Assembly: GCA_963513935.1 (NCBI GenBank)
Contig: OY740773.1
Span: forward strand, 95,837,291-95,901,290
Reading direction: 5' to 3'
DNA from: Aphrophora alni
Lineage: Eukaryota; Arthropoda; Insecta; Hemiptera; Aphrophoridae
Length of the DNA stretch: 64,000 bases
Part shown: piece by piece, positions 47,900-61,148 of the stretch
Layout: the number at the start of each line of letters is the position of its first letter
Position numbering within the stretch: the first letter of the stretch is position 1
Notes under the pieces: model-generated
Told to the model about the DNA's origin: nothing
Databases searched by the model: none
Seen by the model: the letters and a program-made list of their open reading frames with translations, nothing else
Program-made: the position numbers and the translations under genes

Positions 47900-50160
47900 A
47901 AGCAGTTAATCGGTTTTTAATTTCTGCTGCTGTGTTGTAATTCAACAGTGTCATATATCGTACGTGTTCATGTTATTAACAGAAGCTGTCACTGTAAATC
48001 TAGTCACTAACCTCAATAATTACGTCTTGTTAGGATGTGGTTCATCTACGTAATTACTGCGAAAACTAATTGCACTGCACACATTGATTACGTACGTCTC
48101 AATAATAAAAACACGTTCATCTTGTTAAAATAAATCTCTCTAACAATGTAGTGACCTTTGTGATCGCTTTGTTATGATTACAAGTTTATTCAATTGAAGC
48201 GGAGTTCAACTGTTAGAGAAGTACATTTCAGTAAAACGAAAGGAGTAGAATAGTGAATCGAAATTTTATAAAAGGCTGATCAATCGTTTACGTTTTATAC
48301 GAGAGTTAATAAACATATTTATTTCAAGTGTTTGTTCTTTTTGATAACCATTATTCTTTGTTTTAATTTTCATATCCAAAGAGGCCAAGAGGTGTGAAAC
48401 CCTGTGTAGTTTTCAAATTATGTTTTTAGTGAATAAATAAACTCTCGTTACCAAATGTAAACCAAGAACTTAAAAGAGAATATCACGAACATAGTCTCAT
48501 AGCTTAGGGCCTTGCCGGAAACTAAAGGGAATTTTAACTATATTCAATACAAAACTTGAACAAACTTTGTTTCATTCAACATTTTCAAAGGGTCGAACTG
48601 TGTTTAGTCACAAATAAACCAAGTGTAGAATAGTGGAATAGAAAACTAAAAATCTTTTTAAATTAATAAACAATTTGCTAATTAATTAATAAGTTGCTAT
48701 TTTACAGAGTGACAAGTTCTCTAACTGTATTGTTTGAATAAAGGTAGAATCATTTAAGGTATAAAAGTTGCACTATGTTAAATGTACAATATTGTAAGCG
48801 AGGATCAATTTTCTTACTAAAAAAGCATCATGATTAATTTTATTCCATGTTTGTAGAATTTCTATTCTTCTAGTAAGTAGCCTATATTTAAAAAAAAAGT
48901 TTTATTTAATTTTGAAAGGTTGGTTTAATTGTTTGTCTAACTACAGTAAACAGTAGGGGGGAGTTTAGTTACAATGGTTGCCGTGTAAGTAAGTTGGAGG
49001 AAATACGTAGTCAAAGTTTTGCAAATTTGTTATTACAAATCAAGTTTTGACAAATCAAATGAAGATATTTACACAGTTCATTCAATCTTAAATTTAATCC
49101 GCTAAGGAATTTCCGTGCCAGTCCAGAATTTCTTTACTATAAAGCTGATATTAATAATTAAGGACTATTATGGAATATTTATTTTTCTTAGAACCGCTTA
49201 TTTTAAATAAATTTATCATTTAAATAACAAAATAATTGAAAAAACTCTAAAATATCTCAAATTTGATTTTGTAAATTAAAACATAAATAGTGCTTACGTT
49301 ATTTATACAGATTCATATTGTGTTGGGATTGATTGCTTACATCTCGCGAAAATAAAGCGTATACATTTTATTATTCAAAAATCATGAGAGCATCGCAAAC
49401 ATAAATAATATATTTAAACTGGTGAAGTGCTTTAATATTTGTTGGATTGTAACCATGTAATAACTGGTTTCTTTGTCACTATTTCAGTTATACATAATAT
49501 AGTCAATCATGAACGTAAGACATAATTTTTAACATTTAAAAAAAGATAGGATATTCATAATTAAAAAATAACTTCATCTTCAGAAATACGAAAAGGTTAG
49601 TGTAACTGTAGTATATTTTAAATTACAAAAGTATTTAAATTTTAAAACAAAAATTACTTTATTGTAATTCAATAATATATACTTTACTAACTATAACGTT
49701 TCGTAACTTGAAGCAACCTCAAAATATACACTGACATCATTACTAATTAAGGTGGGAAGACAATTAATGAAATATATATAATAATTAATTGTATGTTTAT
49801 GAGTATCAATTATTCTGTCTAATGACTATGATTTTATTACTTAATTAGGTTATTTGCCAATATTAATGATATATGGAATAACAAACCCAATTAATCTAGA
49901 CAGGAAATCATGCTCTGTAGACAGTTTATTACGAACAATAGTATAGGTTGATTGTCGATAAACAACAATGAAAATATAATTCTTCTTGTTTGGAACGAGG
50001 ATTTACACATATAATTCGTTAATAATATCTAAATGAATACAAGTGGTTTATATATAAAATTTAAAAAAAGATCAACACTAATCCATCTGAAAGAATGTAG
50101 ATAAATTTAAACAAGATTTAATAAGTTTAAATATTTTTGTTTTATTGGTCAAATGTGTCA
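47900..50160. other. AT-rich stretch, nothing recognised
   Basis: No repeat copy, gene or RNA signal seen. Confidence 0.4.
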
Positions 50161-50347
50161 CCTAGTTTAAAGACCTCTCGGTTATCACCGCCTTATAAAA
50201 AAGTATTAAAAAAAGAAGAAAACCGAACTTAAACAAAGAAACCAATCCAGCAATAATATTATAGCGTAAAGATCGGTAATGATGAAAGATCGAAATCGAA
50301 TCCAAAACTACATGAACACAATCTCTTGGGTTCCCCATACTCATTAT
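50161..50347 (-). repeat. Interspersed repeat family S
   Basis: It shows AGTTTAAAGACCTCTCGGTT, ATCACCGCCTTATAAAAAAG, ATTATAGCGTAAAGATCGG, ATGATGAAAGATCG and CCAAAACTACATGAA. The 64-residue minus frame at 50162-50356 is this repeat. Confidence 0.85.
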
Positions 50348-50350
50348 ACG

Positions 50351-51740
50351 CAACAAATATAAGTATTATATTACATGAAATTACTAGTTAAATGTTGACT
50401 AGGTACAGAGTCTATCTACATTAGAAACGCACTTCAAAGGATTCGATTTATTATATTAAACTTCGAATGGTATTAAAATCATATGTATTATGCTAATATA
50501 ATATTCAGTTACATAGATCTGTTTTACCATTGGATGAACGTTTCAATACATTGTTCTTCTATGAATAGAAACTACAACGATAGTAAGAAAAAAAGGAAAA
50601 TCAGAGGTTTAATATTATAAAATCTAACCTTCTTTACAAATCAGTAGACACATTTTAATTCTTCTTTCAACTAATTTTACTCTTAAATACGTTCAATAAC
50701 ATTAAGAATCTTCCATGTAGATATAAGGTCAGAAGCGATATCTAGAAGCGTACTTTAAAACGTTCCTAATATTCCATTTTTATAAGTTATGCATTTATTT
50801 TCTTAAATGAAACTTTAAAATTATTATAATATTACTACCAAATAATAATGTTGTGTGTTTACTTTCCGCTTCATTGTTGGAATTAATACAACTAGGCTAG
50901 AAGGGTATATAAAAATTTAACGTATTTTAATAACAGATACAATGCGATATTCGTTTGTTCTTGATAACTCAAAATTGATACGGAGATAAACACGGAGAAT
51001 ACTGTGAGAGTACAACACTAAAAAATTCTGATTTCTATAAATCAGTTCTAAATTTTTATAAAACATGTATTAAATGTAACTTTTCGTAAAACCGCCCCCA
51101 CTACCTACGAAAATATCGGCGTTTAGCTGTTAAAAAAAACCAACTGACTGAAAATTGTTTGAACTGATTTGGCTTAAATTTTTATGTAATGTGACAACGA
51201 ATGTTCTAAACAAGTGTGCTAAATGACATAATAAATAAAGTTATTATTCTCAAGAAACAAAACTGAAAATAAACAGGAGTTAGTTTTAATTAAATGTCAA
51301 TAAAGTACCATATAAGGTAAACTTAAAGTCATTTAAAAATGCATATTTAAAAATTCATATTTTGTTGTTGTTATAAGTAGGTAATAGAAACTTCCAATAT
51401 TTCAAGTTACTTTTACAATAAATACACATGATAATAACATTATTATTATTTTTTTTTTTTACACACACAAATAATTAGTAGAGCGTCAGTGTCAATATTT
51501 TTCTTACAATTTAATTTTGTTAATTGGTGTGTCAGAATATTTGTACACCATTCATTTAACTTTTATATAGCCTGTGATATTTATGTGCATTGTCGATAAC
51601 ATATTTACGACTAAATAAAAGTTATATTTACGTGATACTTGTATAAAGTTTCTGAGGTAGCTATGAACAACCTTGAATTATTTGGAAGTATAATTAACAA
51701 CTCTCTGTATTAATGTATAGAGGTATTACAGTTTGTAGTA
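50351..51740. other. AT-rich stretch, nothing recognised
   Basis: No feature seen up to the LTR boundary. Confidence 0.4.
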
Positions 51741-51746
51741 AAAAAG

Positions 51747-51951
51747 TGTGACGGAACCCACGCTGTTGGGCCGGCGATCCTGTGTCCGGCTCCTTCGCTT
51801 GGGCGTCCGATCTTTGTCAGGATGGTTTGGTGGCGGATGGGTGCTTCAAAGATGCAACAGGTAGTTGTAGTTCAAGGTGTTTATTGAACAAAAGATCTCT
51901 GCTGGCTATCCTAAAACTATATACTACGGCAAGGCAAAAGCTAGTCTAACA
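51747..51951 (-). mobile_element. LTR of a retrotransposon (minus strand)
   Basis: On the minus strand a 205-bp block starts TGTTAGACTAG and ends CCGTCACA (TG...CA). It is directly preceded by a polypurine tract AAAAGGGGGGGAA, as expected for a 3' LTR. It contains a TATA-like GTATATAG and a poly-A signal AATAAA. The high GC content contrasts sharply with the flanks and suggests a fairly young insertion. The polypurine tract and short LTR suit Ty3/gypsy-type elements; other LTR classes are possible. No partner 5' LTR is visible in the window, so the copy is truncated. Confidence 0.75.
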
Positions 51952-52210
51952 TTCCCCCCTTTTATGAGTCTCACACCGGACGTTGTTACTTCCAGACTGC
52001 CAGTTTCCCGGCTTGCATCCAGCGTAACCCCCCGTACTCCAGACCTCCTGCGTCAGCAATCTATGAACCATGCATCTCTTACCAATTTAGTTCTATTAGG
52101 TTATTATTTATTATTATTAATTATTATTTATTACAAGGTGGAGGATAATTGCCACAAAAGTTATAAAAGTTGATAAGTAATTTCCTGACATATGTTCCTC
52201 CAATGAATTG
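51952..52210 (-). mobile_element. 3' internal fragment of the LTR element
   Basis: Sequence upstream of the LTR in element orientation: polypurine tract at 51952-51966, then a GC-rich stretch to about 52080 and an AT-rich interruption. No gag, pol or env motif survives. The 98-residue plus frame at 51877-52173 runs antisense through LTR and fragment and is not a gene. Confidence 0.5.
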
Positions 52211-52504
52211 AGGGGGGGAGCGTAAGCGAATGTTACGAAGATAGATTGGTAGTTTCCCGAGGAGCACTTGTGTCTCAAGTAAATCAAAATATAAACAAGT
52301 AAGTTGAGAATGGCAAGTATACTATTTTGATGTAATTAATTTCCAACAGTTTATTACTACAATATTGTTTATATTTTTTGTAAGATGAAATGTTATTTTT
52401 TTATTGTTAGTTGAGTAATAATTAAAATTGTAAAAATAAATATAATTTAAATTGACAATATATAATCCAATATTTAGCACTCCATAATTAAGCAGCTCTC
52501 ACTG

Positions 52505-52725
52505 TCTCACCAATACTAAGTTGTACATTAACTAGATCTCCAAATTTTTGGATGTAGTCTTATATTACTGTACTTCTCTTCGTATTTCTAATCAGATATC
52601 TCCTGTCCAACTTTTAAACTACTGCTATCAGAGTATCCGAGAGATAGTCGTCTTTATTTTATGTTCTTGTCTTTCTTTTTTTATCACCTCTACGTGGACG
52701 ATAGGTTTTTCCTTTAAACAAAGAG
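52505..52725 (+). repeat. Interspersed repeat family S, diverged
   Basis: It shows AACTAGATCTCC, GGATGTAGTCTTATATTACT, ATCTCCTGTCCAACTTTTAA, GCTATCAGAGTATCCGAGAG, TCTTTATTTTATGTTCTTG and CCTTTAAAC in family order. Confidence 0.75.
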
Positions 52726-53257
52726 AAACTTTTTTTTTTTTTTTTCATTTGCTCAGCTATATATTTTCATAAAAACGATATTGGTGTTTTCCAATTTATT
52801 TAAGTATTTTTCATTTACCATACTGCATTCTAAAAATATTCTTTACCAAACCCTTTTTTTTGTATTAAACACTGAACTTAAATTCACTTTACAGTATTTA
52901 TATTAATATACGTTTTGTTGTCGGGGTTTGAGGGATTAAGAACAAATAATTCCAGGCGAGAGCAGAGTATGATAGACACATCTACATCCGAGAAAGCTAC
53001 CCTCAGGACCGCTGCTTGTGAGCAAAACCCCGCTTCCTGCTCGAAATGACCCTGCTTCAACAAAACACATTGGATCTAGACCGGGAGCTCAGTAAAAATT
53101 CCCCAATTTAACGAGTAAGGTGTCTTTTGGGTAATACTAAAGTTAATTCGTGCCAATGGATGAAATGTACAAGAGTAATTGTGTATTAAACGGAGACTAT
53201 GGAGGCGACCCTTCGTAGTAATTAGCCACTTTACATGTGAGACAAACTATGTATTGA

Positions 53258-54240
53258 TTGAGTTTTGCTGGTAATGAATCAAAAACCACTTCAATTCCTT
53301 CTGGGTCAAATAACAAGGTTGAGGGAAGGTCTATGAGCTATACTAATACTGAAATCTCGTCTGAAAACGAAGACAATATGCTGGGAATAGACGATTCCTT
53401 TCAAGAAACCATCACAACTGAAACAGTTATGAAATTAAACAGATGAATGTAAAAGTAAAAAGGATGGTATAGTGAATGTAAAATATACCAGAGAAGGAAA
53501 GGGAAAAAAAGAAGTTCTTGGAAGGACTCTCTGAACAGGGAATGAATGAGATTCAAAACTGTGGGGAAGGGGCAAAAAGAAAGCTAACGAACACTCTATG
53601 GAGAGTACAGTAAAAGCTAGCGGCTTAAAAAGAAGTCGCTCAGATGGCAGTACCCCCACCAGTTGAAACCCAACCAGTGTGAAAAGAATAAACCTAAGAC
53701 GGCAGAAACAATCAACCCCATTAAAAATAAAAATAAAGAAACGATACTATCATATAATATGGCTATTATTCAAGAAAAATATCGAAGCGAAAAAATTGAA
53801 TGTAGAACAGTTGGAGTAAATTGAGTGTTCCCTAGCTCTGGAGTTTGAAACTCTAGAGCATGGGAAATTTTTTCAATTAAGCAACACCACCTGTGTATTG
53901 GTCTGTGCAAATTTAGAAATCAATATGTGATTGTAGAGAAAAACCCCAAACATAAAACTTAGGATTGCTGCAAAGCTATGAATAGGTTGCCAAAAGGACA
54001 TCCTGCGAGTTACCAAAATAATCTTCAAAGCTTGTAATGATTAGTCAAATGAAGATTCTTGAAGTGCTTAGCAAGTCGAATAAGTCCATCAAAACCGAGG
54101 ACTGGAAGATAATTGGTTCAAATAAGACCAAAACCACCAAACCATAGTGGTAATAATACCTCTTGGCTTTCAAAGCAAGAGACATGATAGCCTACCTGGG
54201 ATTTGGTAAGGTGTACTTCACCATATTCTAGAAGAAAGGC
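53258..54240 (+). pseudogene. LINE ORF1 (nucleic-acid-binding protein), decayed
   Basis: It starts with the frame MSFAGNESKTTSIPSGSNNK, an acidic Ser/Thr-rich N-terminus. Later, in changing frames, come KRSRSDGSTP-like residues (RSRSDGSTPTS-type stretch near 53640), MAIIQEKYRSEKIE (about 53758), LVCANLEI (about 53905), IKTEDWKIIGSNKTKTTKP (about 54090) and LGFGKVYF (about 54200). In insect LINE ORF1 proteins these occur in this order, around the domain catalogued as DUF4780 (assigned from memory). Many frameshifts and stops make it non-functional. Confidence 0.65.
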
Positions 54241-54283
54241 ATGCCATCGGAAATTGCCCCTGAGGATAATAATATGGGATGAC

Positions 54284-54768
54284 CGAACCTTAATTATGCT
54301 TTCGGCCCAAAACCAGGTAATACTTGGCTGTATACTAGGTCACAGAGGCTTCGAAGGCAACGAAAAGGTGGATTAACTGGAAAAAATGGATCCCAGAAAT
54401 CCTTCATTGGTACCGAACCCGTAGACGGTATAACTAATGCCGTTGAAAAAAAGAGTCTAAAACAATGGCTCAAACTCTGAAACTCTCTAAGTTCTTCACT
54501 TTAAAAAGTAAACGAAATCAAAGACAAATATTAAACCTCATATCCGGCCTTGGCGTTTCAAGAAGCATCTACTATGGGATTATTCCAAGGAAACCTAAAA
54601 TGCAGACTATGCAAACACCGCCTAAAAAATGCAGAACATGTAGTTCTAAAGTACGAAGCATTTAGACGTAGAAGACAACTGATCATCGTCCCAGATGTGA
54701 CTTTTAAAGCAACAAGCAACCTGGCTAGGAAAATCCTGTCCGTAACCAAGGGCATAGAATTGAGCTAG
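54284..54768 (+). pseudogene. LINE ORF2 C-terminus: RNase H and Cys-His motif
   Basis: The RNase H end reads LSAQNQVILGC, then LGHRGFEGNEKVD (the usual PGHxGxEGNExAD), then in the next frame GSQKSFIGTEPVDGI. After it comes KSKRNQRQILNLISGLG and CRLCKHRLKNAEHVVLKYEA, a C-x2-C...H motif typical of the region after RNase H in insect LINEs, then ARKILSVTKGIELS and a stop at 54766-54768. At least two frameshifts and an in-frame TAA at the D of the RNase H motif show it is dead. The overlapping frames at 54465-54665 and 54550-54768 are pieces of this one gene. Confidence 0.8.
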
Positions 54769-54840
54769 TATTTAAGAGAAACTACACAGAAAGTCTTATA
54801 GGTGTTTATGGGGTAAAACCAGCTTCTTTAATAATAATAC

Positions 54841-55313
54841 TACGTTTTGTTGTATCTTATATTGAAACAAAGAAATAATCTGTGTCTTCGGATTTCGATA
54901 GATAAAAGACCTTATCTTTGTTAAAATTCTAAATAATCACAGTTTTTGGTTTCACAACACTTGTCTCCACCTCCGGAGTTAGATCTTTATGATGAGTTAC
55001 TTCAATATATTCAAGAACATTTTTTCCTATGTTCTCTGTTTCTTCTACCCCCTCCGTCCTATGCCTTCTCTAAAATATTTTCTTCGCTAATAATATTATA
55101 TTTTATGTTTTTATTTTTAGATTATTATTATTATTATTGATGCAGTAAATATGACGTCTTGTGTTCGTTATAATCCATTCGACTCAGTTGCTGGGTTGGT
55201 AAACCACACGCTTAACCACTAATATAGTGGACTGGGAAATAATTTGTTGAAGTTTACCATAACATAAAAGAGAACAATCATTCTCTCGTAAAACCACACA
55301 CAACTCTTGTGGG
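54841..55313. other. AT-rich stretch, nothing recognised
   Basis: An ATT-rich run near 55120 only. Confidence 0.4.
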
Positions 55314-57862
55314 TGTGTGTTTTATTAACACGAAGGAAAGTCGGCCAAGAGTTAGACCGCAAATTAGGTTAAGACGAAGTATAGAATTGGAATTTCCTAA
55401 AGACCAAGCAAAAACCACGGCACAAGATTTCGTTAAGGCCCTATGTTTCACCCACAAGGAATAATAATTAAAGAGATTCAGTCAATATGTTGTCCAAATA
55501 TAAGACATTCAGTATATGAATAGATAAAATTTTAATTTAATTTATTAATGAAAATACAGCCTTCATAATATAGCCTATTCCTAATAAACGTAGGCTACCC
55601 TTATAAGGTTTGCGGATGATCTTTCCGTCTAATCCCATTTACATTTTAACCGAGACGATAGGATTACCAAAAGTTACACTTTTACTTTTTCGCTGTTGTT
55701 GTATCATGATGTTCTAGTTTTTAAGTCGCATTGTGCTGATGCGTTTAATACATCCTTAAGACTTGTACAAAAACAGCGTTTTTCTAAAATCCAATCTGTT
55801 TCATATATCTTTTCTACTGGTCATTCACACATTGTCTATATATCTCTCTGTATTAATAGGTCAATACCAATTTATCTCTATCTTTGCGCCTTATTATTAA
55901 TACTTTTTTTTTTTTACAACCCATTAACTTGTCCTACTTTCCAATCGCTATTACTACACATGACAAGTTTTTAAAACAGAGAAAGTGAATAAATTGGCTA
56001 AAATATATTTAGTTTGTGAGAGGGAAAATGGTAATTTATAGATTATTTAAAATTATTACTATTCAGTAAGCTAAATAATATTTCATCATCCTCCTCGCTC
56101 TCTTTCACTTAATTTGATTTGCTATCACTCTGAAGCACAATTTGAGCATTATCGTTGCTGTCAAAATGGAGTATCTATTATTTTGACAGCAACCATCTAT
56201 TATTATCTACTGTCATGGACATCTATTATTTTCTAGCTCATTATTTATCCTGATCAGAGTAACTATTTTGGTGTTAATTCTGAATACAGGGATCAGATTC
56301 TTTAAACGTATGATAATTAATAAAATAACCCAAAAACTTTTATTTAATATTAATAATTTATAACGTGTAATGATTACAATTTTAAACAAAAAAATTGTTT
56401 TCTTGAACGACAGAAAATTATTATTAAGCTATTGCATATACTTAGTTATTCTAATAATACAATAATTTTTCCTTTGAATACTATCTCAACACATGAAATT
56501 CGTCTAGGATACATTGTCTATAATTTCTGTCAAATATCCAAACTCAGTAACAAAGGACACTCGTCACTTGTTCCTCTCTATAGTAAACTTAGCTCTTAGC
56601 AGGACTGAATGTCATTGTGATTTCCCTGAAGTGCAATACAAATCTTAGTTGTGGTAAGTTTTAATTGATTACACGTCTTGAGTGGGTAGATTTATCACAT
56701 TTTCTGAACCTCAATTTGATTGTGTGTTGCGTCTTGTGGTTTTATTTCCTTACTCTAGAGAGAGATGAGAAAAGAAGTCGATGCTCATGTTTATGATATT
56801 CTTAGATAAATCAATTTGAGCCACCGTGTCCAAAATGAGTTTCTTCTTGATTTAATACTTCAAAAACATCAATTCCAAAATCAAATTCCTTAATGGTGAT
56901 ATATATTTAAAACTTCAACTTCACAACGAAATTTTATTTGATATAACATTTAAATTCAAAGCATAACTAAAAAGTACATAAATTAAGGAATACAAACACA
57001 TTCTACAGATAAGGGTAATGATATGTAATATGTAATATATATATATCAAATTAAGTGAAAGAGAGCTAGGAGGATGATCAAATATTATTTAGCTTACGGA
57101 ATAGTAATAATTTTGTATACGACACAGATAAATTACCATTTTCCCCTCTCACAAACTAAATATATTTTAGCAAATTTAATCACTTTCTCTGTTTTTAAAA
57201 CTTGTCATGTGTAGTAATAACGATTGGAAAGTACGACAAGTCAAGGGGTTGTAAAAAATGTATTGATAATAAGGCGCAAAGGCGCAAAGATAGAGATAAA
57301 TTGGTATTGACCGATTAATACCGAGAGATATGTAAACAATGTGTGAATGATCAGAAGATAAGGTAGGGGAAATAGATTGGAAGTCAGAAAAACGCTCTGT
57401 TGTTGTACAAGTCTAAAGGATATATAAAACGCATCAGCACAATTCGACTTAAAAACTAGAACATCATGATACAACAACAGTGAAAAAGTAAAGGTGTAAC
57501 TTTTTGGTAATCCTATCGTCTCAGTTAAAATGTAAATGGGATTAGCCGGAAAGATCACCCGCAAACCTTATAAGGGTAGCCTACGTTCATTAGGAATATA
57601 TTATGAAGGCTGTATTTTCATTTATAAATAAAATTAAAATTTTATCTATTCATATACTGGATGTCTTGTATTTGGACAACATATTGACTGAATCTCTTTA
57701 ATTATTATTACTTGTGGGTGAAACATAGGGCCTTAACGAAATCTTGTGCCGTGGTTTTTGCTTGGTCTTTAGGAAATTTTATTTCCCCATACTTCGTCTT
57801 CACATAATTTGCGGTCTCACTCTTGGCCGACTTCCCTTCGTGTTAAAACACACACGCACGCA
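55314..57862. repeat. Large inverted repeat 3 (arms ~0.8 kb)
   Basis: The left arm 55314-56118 is the reverse complement of the right arm 57046-57862; the spacer is about 930 bp. Landmarks are CTTGTGGGTG...AACACGAAGG on the left edge, GGCACAAGATTTCGTTAAGG (55430) with its mirror near 57740, ACCTTATAAGGGTAGCC (mirror at 57566), and the mirrored frames LLYHDVLVFKS at about 55699 (+) and 57480 (-). The inner ends are CACTTAATTTGAT and ATCAAATTAAGTG. Indels break any shared frame, so the 92- and 107-residue frames are not genes. Foldback element or hairpin RNA source. Confidence 0.92.
56119..57045. other. Spacer of inverted repeat 3
   Basis: No open frame or transposase. A short inverted repeat ATCTATTATT...AATAATAGAT lies near 56170-56240. 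Confidence 0.4.
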
Positions 57863-57876
57863 CGCTCTCCCCCCCC

Positions 57877-58074
<198 letters not shown>

Positions 58075-60110
58075 CATAATACAGCCTACGGTTTTTAAAC
58101 CCACGACTATCTATCTGTATTCTATTTAACCAAGTTATGTTTAAAGTTACGTTTTGAATTCTCATTTTTGGACACGTAGAAGCATCGGACCTCCCCAAAC
58201 CTAAATGTCTGTACCTCCTCATTCTAACTGGGATATAATAAACAAATATTGGATAGTGAATACGTTCTGAATTCGAAAGTTACGGAATTAATTCTGTAGA
58301 ATATTATAAAGCACGAGAAGTCTCATTGAGAATATACAAGTTTTAAATCACGATACGAATTCTTTGTTTATTTAACTACTAGAGACTCTACAATTTATTC
58401 TAATGGTTTTAAATTTGTTTAACCTATATAGAGAATGTGGTAGAAAAATTGCACACATCTCCACTGCAATTTTGGAATTACCGTGAACTACGTTGTTTCC
58501 GGTAGCAGTACATGTTACAGTTTATATAATATTCCAATATATTTTGTGTATATTAGATAAATAGACTAAGATGTGTAGTTATTATTATATTTTACAATTG
58601 AAAATAAATAGACGTAAAACATAAGTAAAGACATTTTATATAAATACATTTTTTGTTTGACAATTACAAAATTAACTGTAGTTTCAAGTATTAAGACAAA
58701 GTCTAATTACAAATAAATGTATTATATTAAAGTGTATGTTTCCATAAAATGTAATGTTTAGGAGGTGTTTAGTGATAAAATAAACTGTAAGCTAAAGTGT
58801 TGGTGAAAAAAGAAAACAAAGGAAAGTATCTTCAACATTTGAGAAAACCTTCCAACTTCCATTCATTAGGTCCTTAGGGTTATTTAATTAAAAAATTAAA
58901 CATAATTTAATTACACTTCCACTAATCATGTTTTAAACTTGTGGTAAATTCTCTCTTTATTCCACGATTCTACCGCTGTTATTGTTTGTTTAATATAATG
59001 AAAGAGTGAAAGAAAGGTTTAAACAACTTCTTCATTATTTGATTGTACTTTTTTACTTTTATAATTTATTATATATTTAAAACGCTTGTAGCGTTGTATA
59101 GCTTTAAAAGTTGGTTTTTTTTCTGTATATACAGCTTTTTAATTATTAATCATTTTTATTAAAGTCTTTAAACAATTTATAATATTTTTAACTAACTTAA
59201 AACTGTATATAATAAATAATTATCTTGTTATATTGTCAAGAGTCTTTAAGCATTTTAACTTCAATATTTTATGGATATATGTTATAAGGAAGATCTAAAA
59301 TTAAAGAAATACTGATTTAAATAAAAAAATAAACCCCTACTAAACATTAAATTGTTAATTACTATTACTAACCACATAATATTAATAATAAACAGTATAA
59401 AGAATTATTTATATGATAAATAAATACAATTAAGTAAAAATACATTTCTTATATTTTAATTACCCATTTTATTAACTGTTAAGAGAAAAATCAGTGTAAA
59501 ATAAATGATCGAAAATTGAAAAATGATAATAGTTTTTGGAATTTGGATTTTAATTTCCATTTTCTTAAAGAGAGAGGTGGGGTTGAACGGTTAGGTAGTT
59601 TTTGTCTGGTATACAATTCTGTACATCTGATATTAATATCTAGCCTGAATTAAAAGGAAACTTTTCCTCTCTTTAAACGAAAATCTGTAAGTACAATTTA
59701 TAGTTCTGTTCAATGTAATGATATAATTTTATTTAAAAAATAAATAAAATTACATTGCACATTGTTCGGACACACGTAGAAACAATTTTTAACACGAAAT
59801 AATGAATGGGAATTTTATATGAGAGTACACCTGTACAGATAATTAAAGAAATATTCAATAAACATGTATACTCAATTTCATGACGTGTATGCAAGATAAA
59901 CCAGCTTGTTATAAGCTTAGCAATTCAGGTTACGTGTTTCAATAATTTATACTGATACAGCAATTAAGGATAACGGCCAAAGACACTGATTACGTTAAGT
60001 CATGTTCTTGAAGTGGGTTTCAGGGTTATTTTAATTAATTTCTTATTCTTGAAACTCTAGAAATTAAAGATGTTTGTTTATTGTTGCTCTCTATGATGTT
60101 TTATATATTT
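58075..60110. other. AT-rich stretch, nothing recognised
   Basis: No repeat copy or gene signal seen. Confidence 0.4.
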
Positions 60111-60450
60111 ATCTATATATACAAAAATCAAAACCCAATGACTAATCACTAAATATCTAAATGCAAGAATCCTAGAGCTGTGAATTTTTTAACATGGTTT
60201 GGGGCAGGTGTACGTGTACTAAGAAAAGGTTTTGGAAATGTTCCACTTCAAGTGCGTTTTTTACCCCTAAAACCAGTATCATATCTTAGCTTTTTAAGGA
60301 TCGATTTTAATCAAAACTGGTGTGTTTCTCTATTTGGGCATACAGTAATTTATTTCCATAGCACCACCATTAGAGTTTGCTTAAAAAAAATATTTCTTTA
60401 TTAAACTAAAACTCAACTATTCACAGATGAAACTTGGGCCATCAGCTAGT
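60111..60450 (+). mobile_element. Helitron-like non-autonomous insertion (tentative)
   Basis: It starts TCTATATATACAAAAATCAA after an A and ends CATCAGCTAG before a T, the A-[TC...CTAG]-T layout of Helitrons; insect Helitrons often start TCTATATATA. The ~340-bp interior is GC-richer than its flanks. The hairpin expected just before CTAG is weak (TGGGCCA only). The 74-residue frame at 60180-60404 is inside and unsupported. Confidence 0.45.
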
Positions 60451-61148
60451 ACATCATATTTCTGAAATAAGATGATTTGTAAGTTATATGAAAAGTAGTG
60501 ACAACTTTCCCCATTTAAAATTTTTCATCAGATTATTAGTTTATTATATACCAATAGTGCCTCCAATAAAAGGATCACTCTTTCAATATAAAATTAAAGT
60601 TCATTTATAAAATTCCTATATAGTGTCTGTAATTTTTAATTTTTTATATTCACCAAAAATACATTTTTTGAAGCTGTATAAATGAAATATAATAGTTAAG
60701 ACAAAAAAAAATGATATAGACAATTAATTATAGAAAGAGTTTAATTGCAATAGACGTTCAAAGCAAATTATGTATATTGTAAGTAAACTTGAAATTTTAT
60801 AAAATATATCTTGGATAGACACTAACTACGTAGTTCTATATTAGAATTGCCTAAGCGCTAATGATCCTTAAAAGTAAATGTATCACAACTGCACAGTCAC
60901 TCAGTAACACAGACATTTAGCCTTCAATGTTTGTCTGAAATCATATGAAATTCATTGTATAGTTAAAAACATTTGTTGTAAAGTGTATCCAAAAGCTGCT
61001 ATAGGCTCAAGTAAAAGTTTGAGGAAAACAAGTAATTGACTCAGTTATATTACTATTAACTTCATATGAAACTACAATTTATTGTGTGGTTTTATTTAGT
61101 GACATATTTAAATATATCTTTGAAAGCAATATTAAAAGACGAATAAAA

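Larger units (their letters stand above)
52920..54840 (+). mobile_element. Non-LTR retrotransposon, internally deleted
   Basis: A GC-richer ~1.9-kb segment carries decayed ORF1 (about 53258-54240) directly followed by the C-terminal part of ORF2 (about 54284-54768); most of ORF2 including endonuclease and reverse transcriptase is missing. ORF1 type, RNase H and the Cys-His motif after it suit the R1/LOA group of insect LINEs. The 5' region (52920-53250) may be its 5' UTR. There is no clear poly-A tail, only an AATAATAATA run at about 54830. Confidence 0.8.

Noticed and set aside
51877..52173. 98-residue plus frame
   Set aside because: It is antisense to the LTR, polypurine tract and internal fragment.
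55696..57564. Mirrored frames with LLYHDVLVFKS
   Set aside because: Indels between arms change the frame; low-complexity AT-rich translation.
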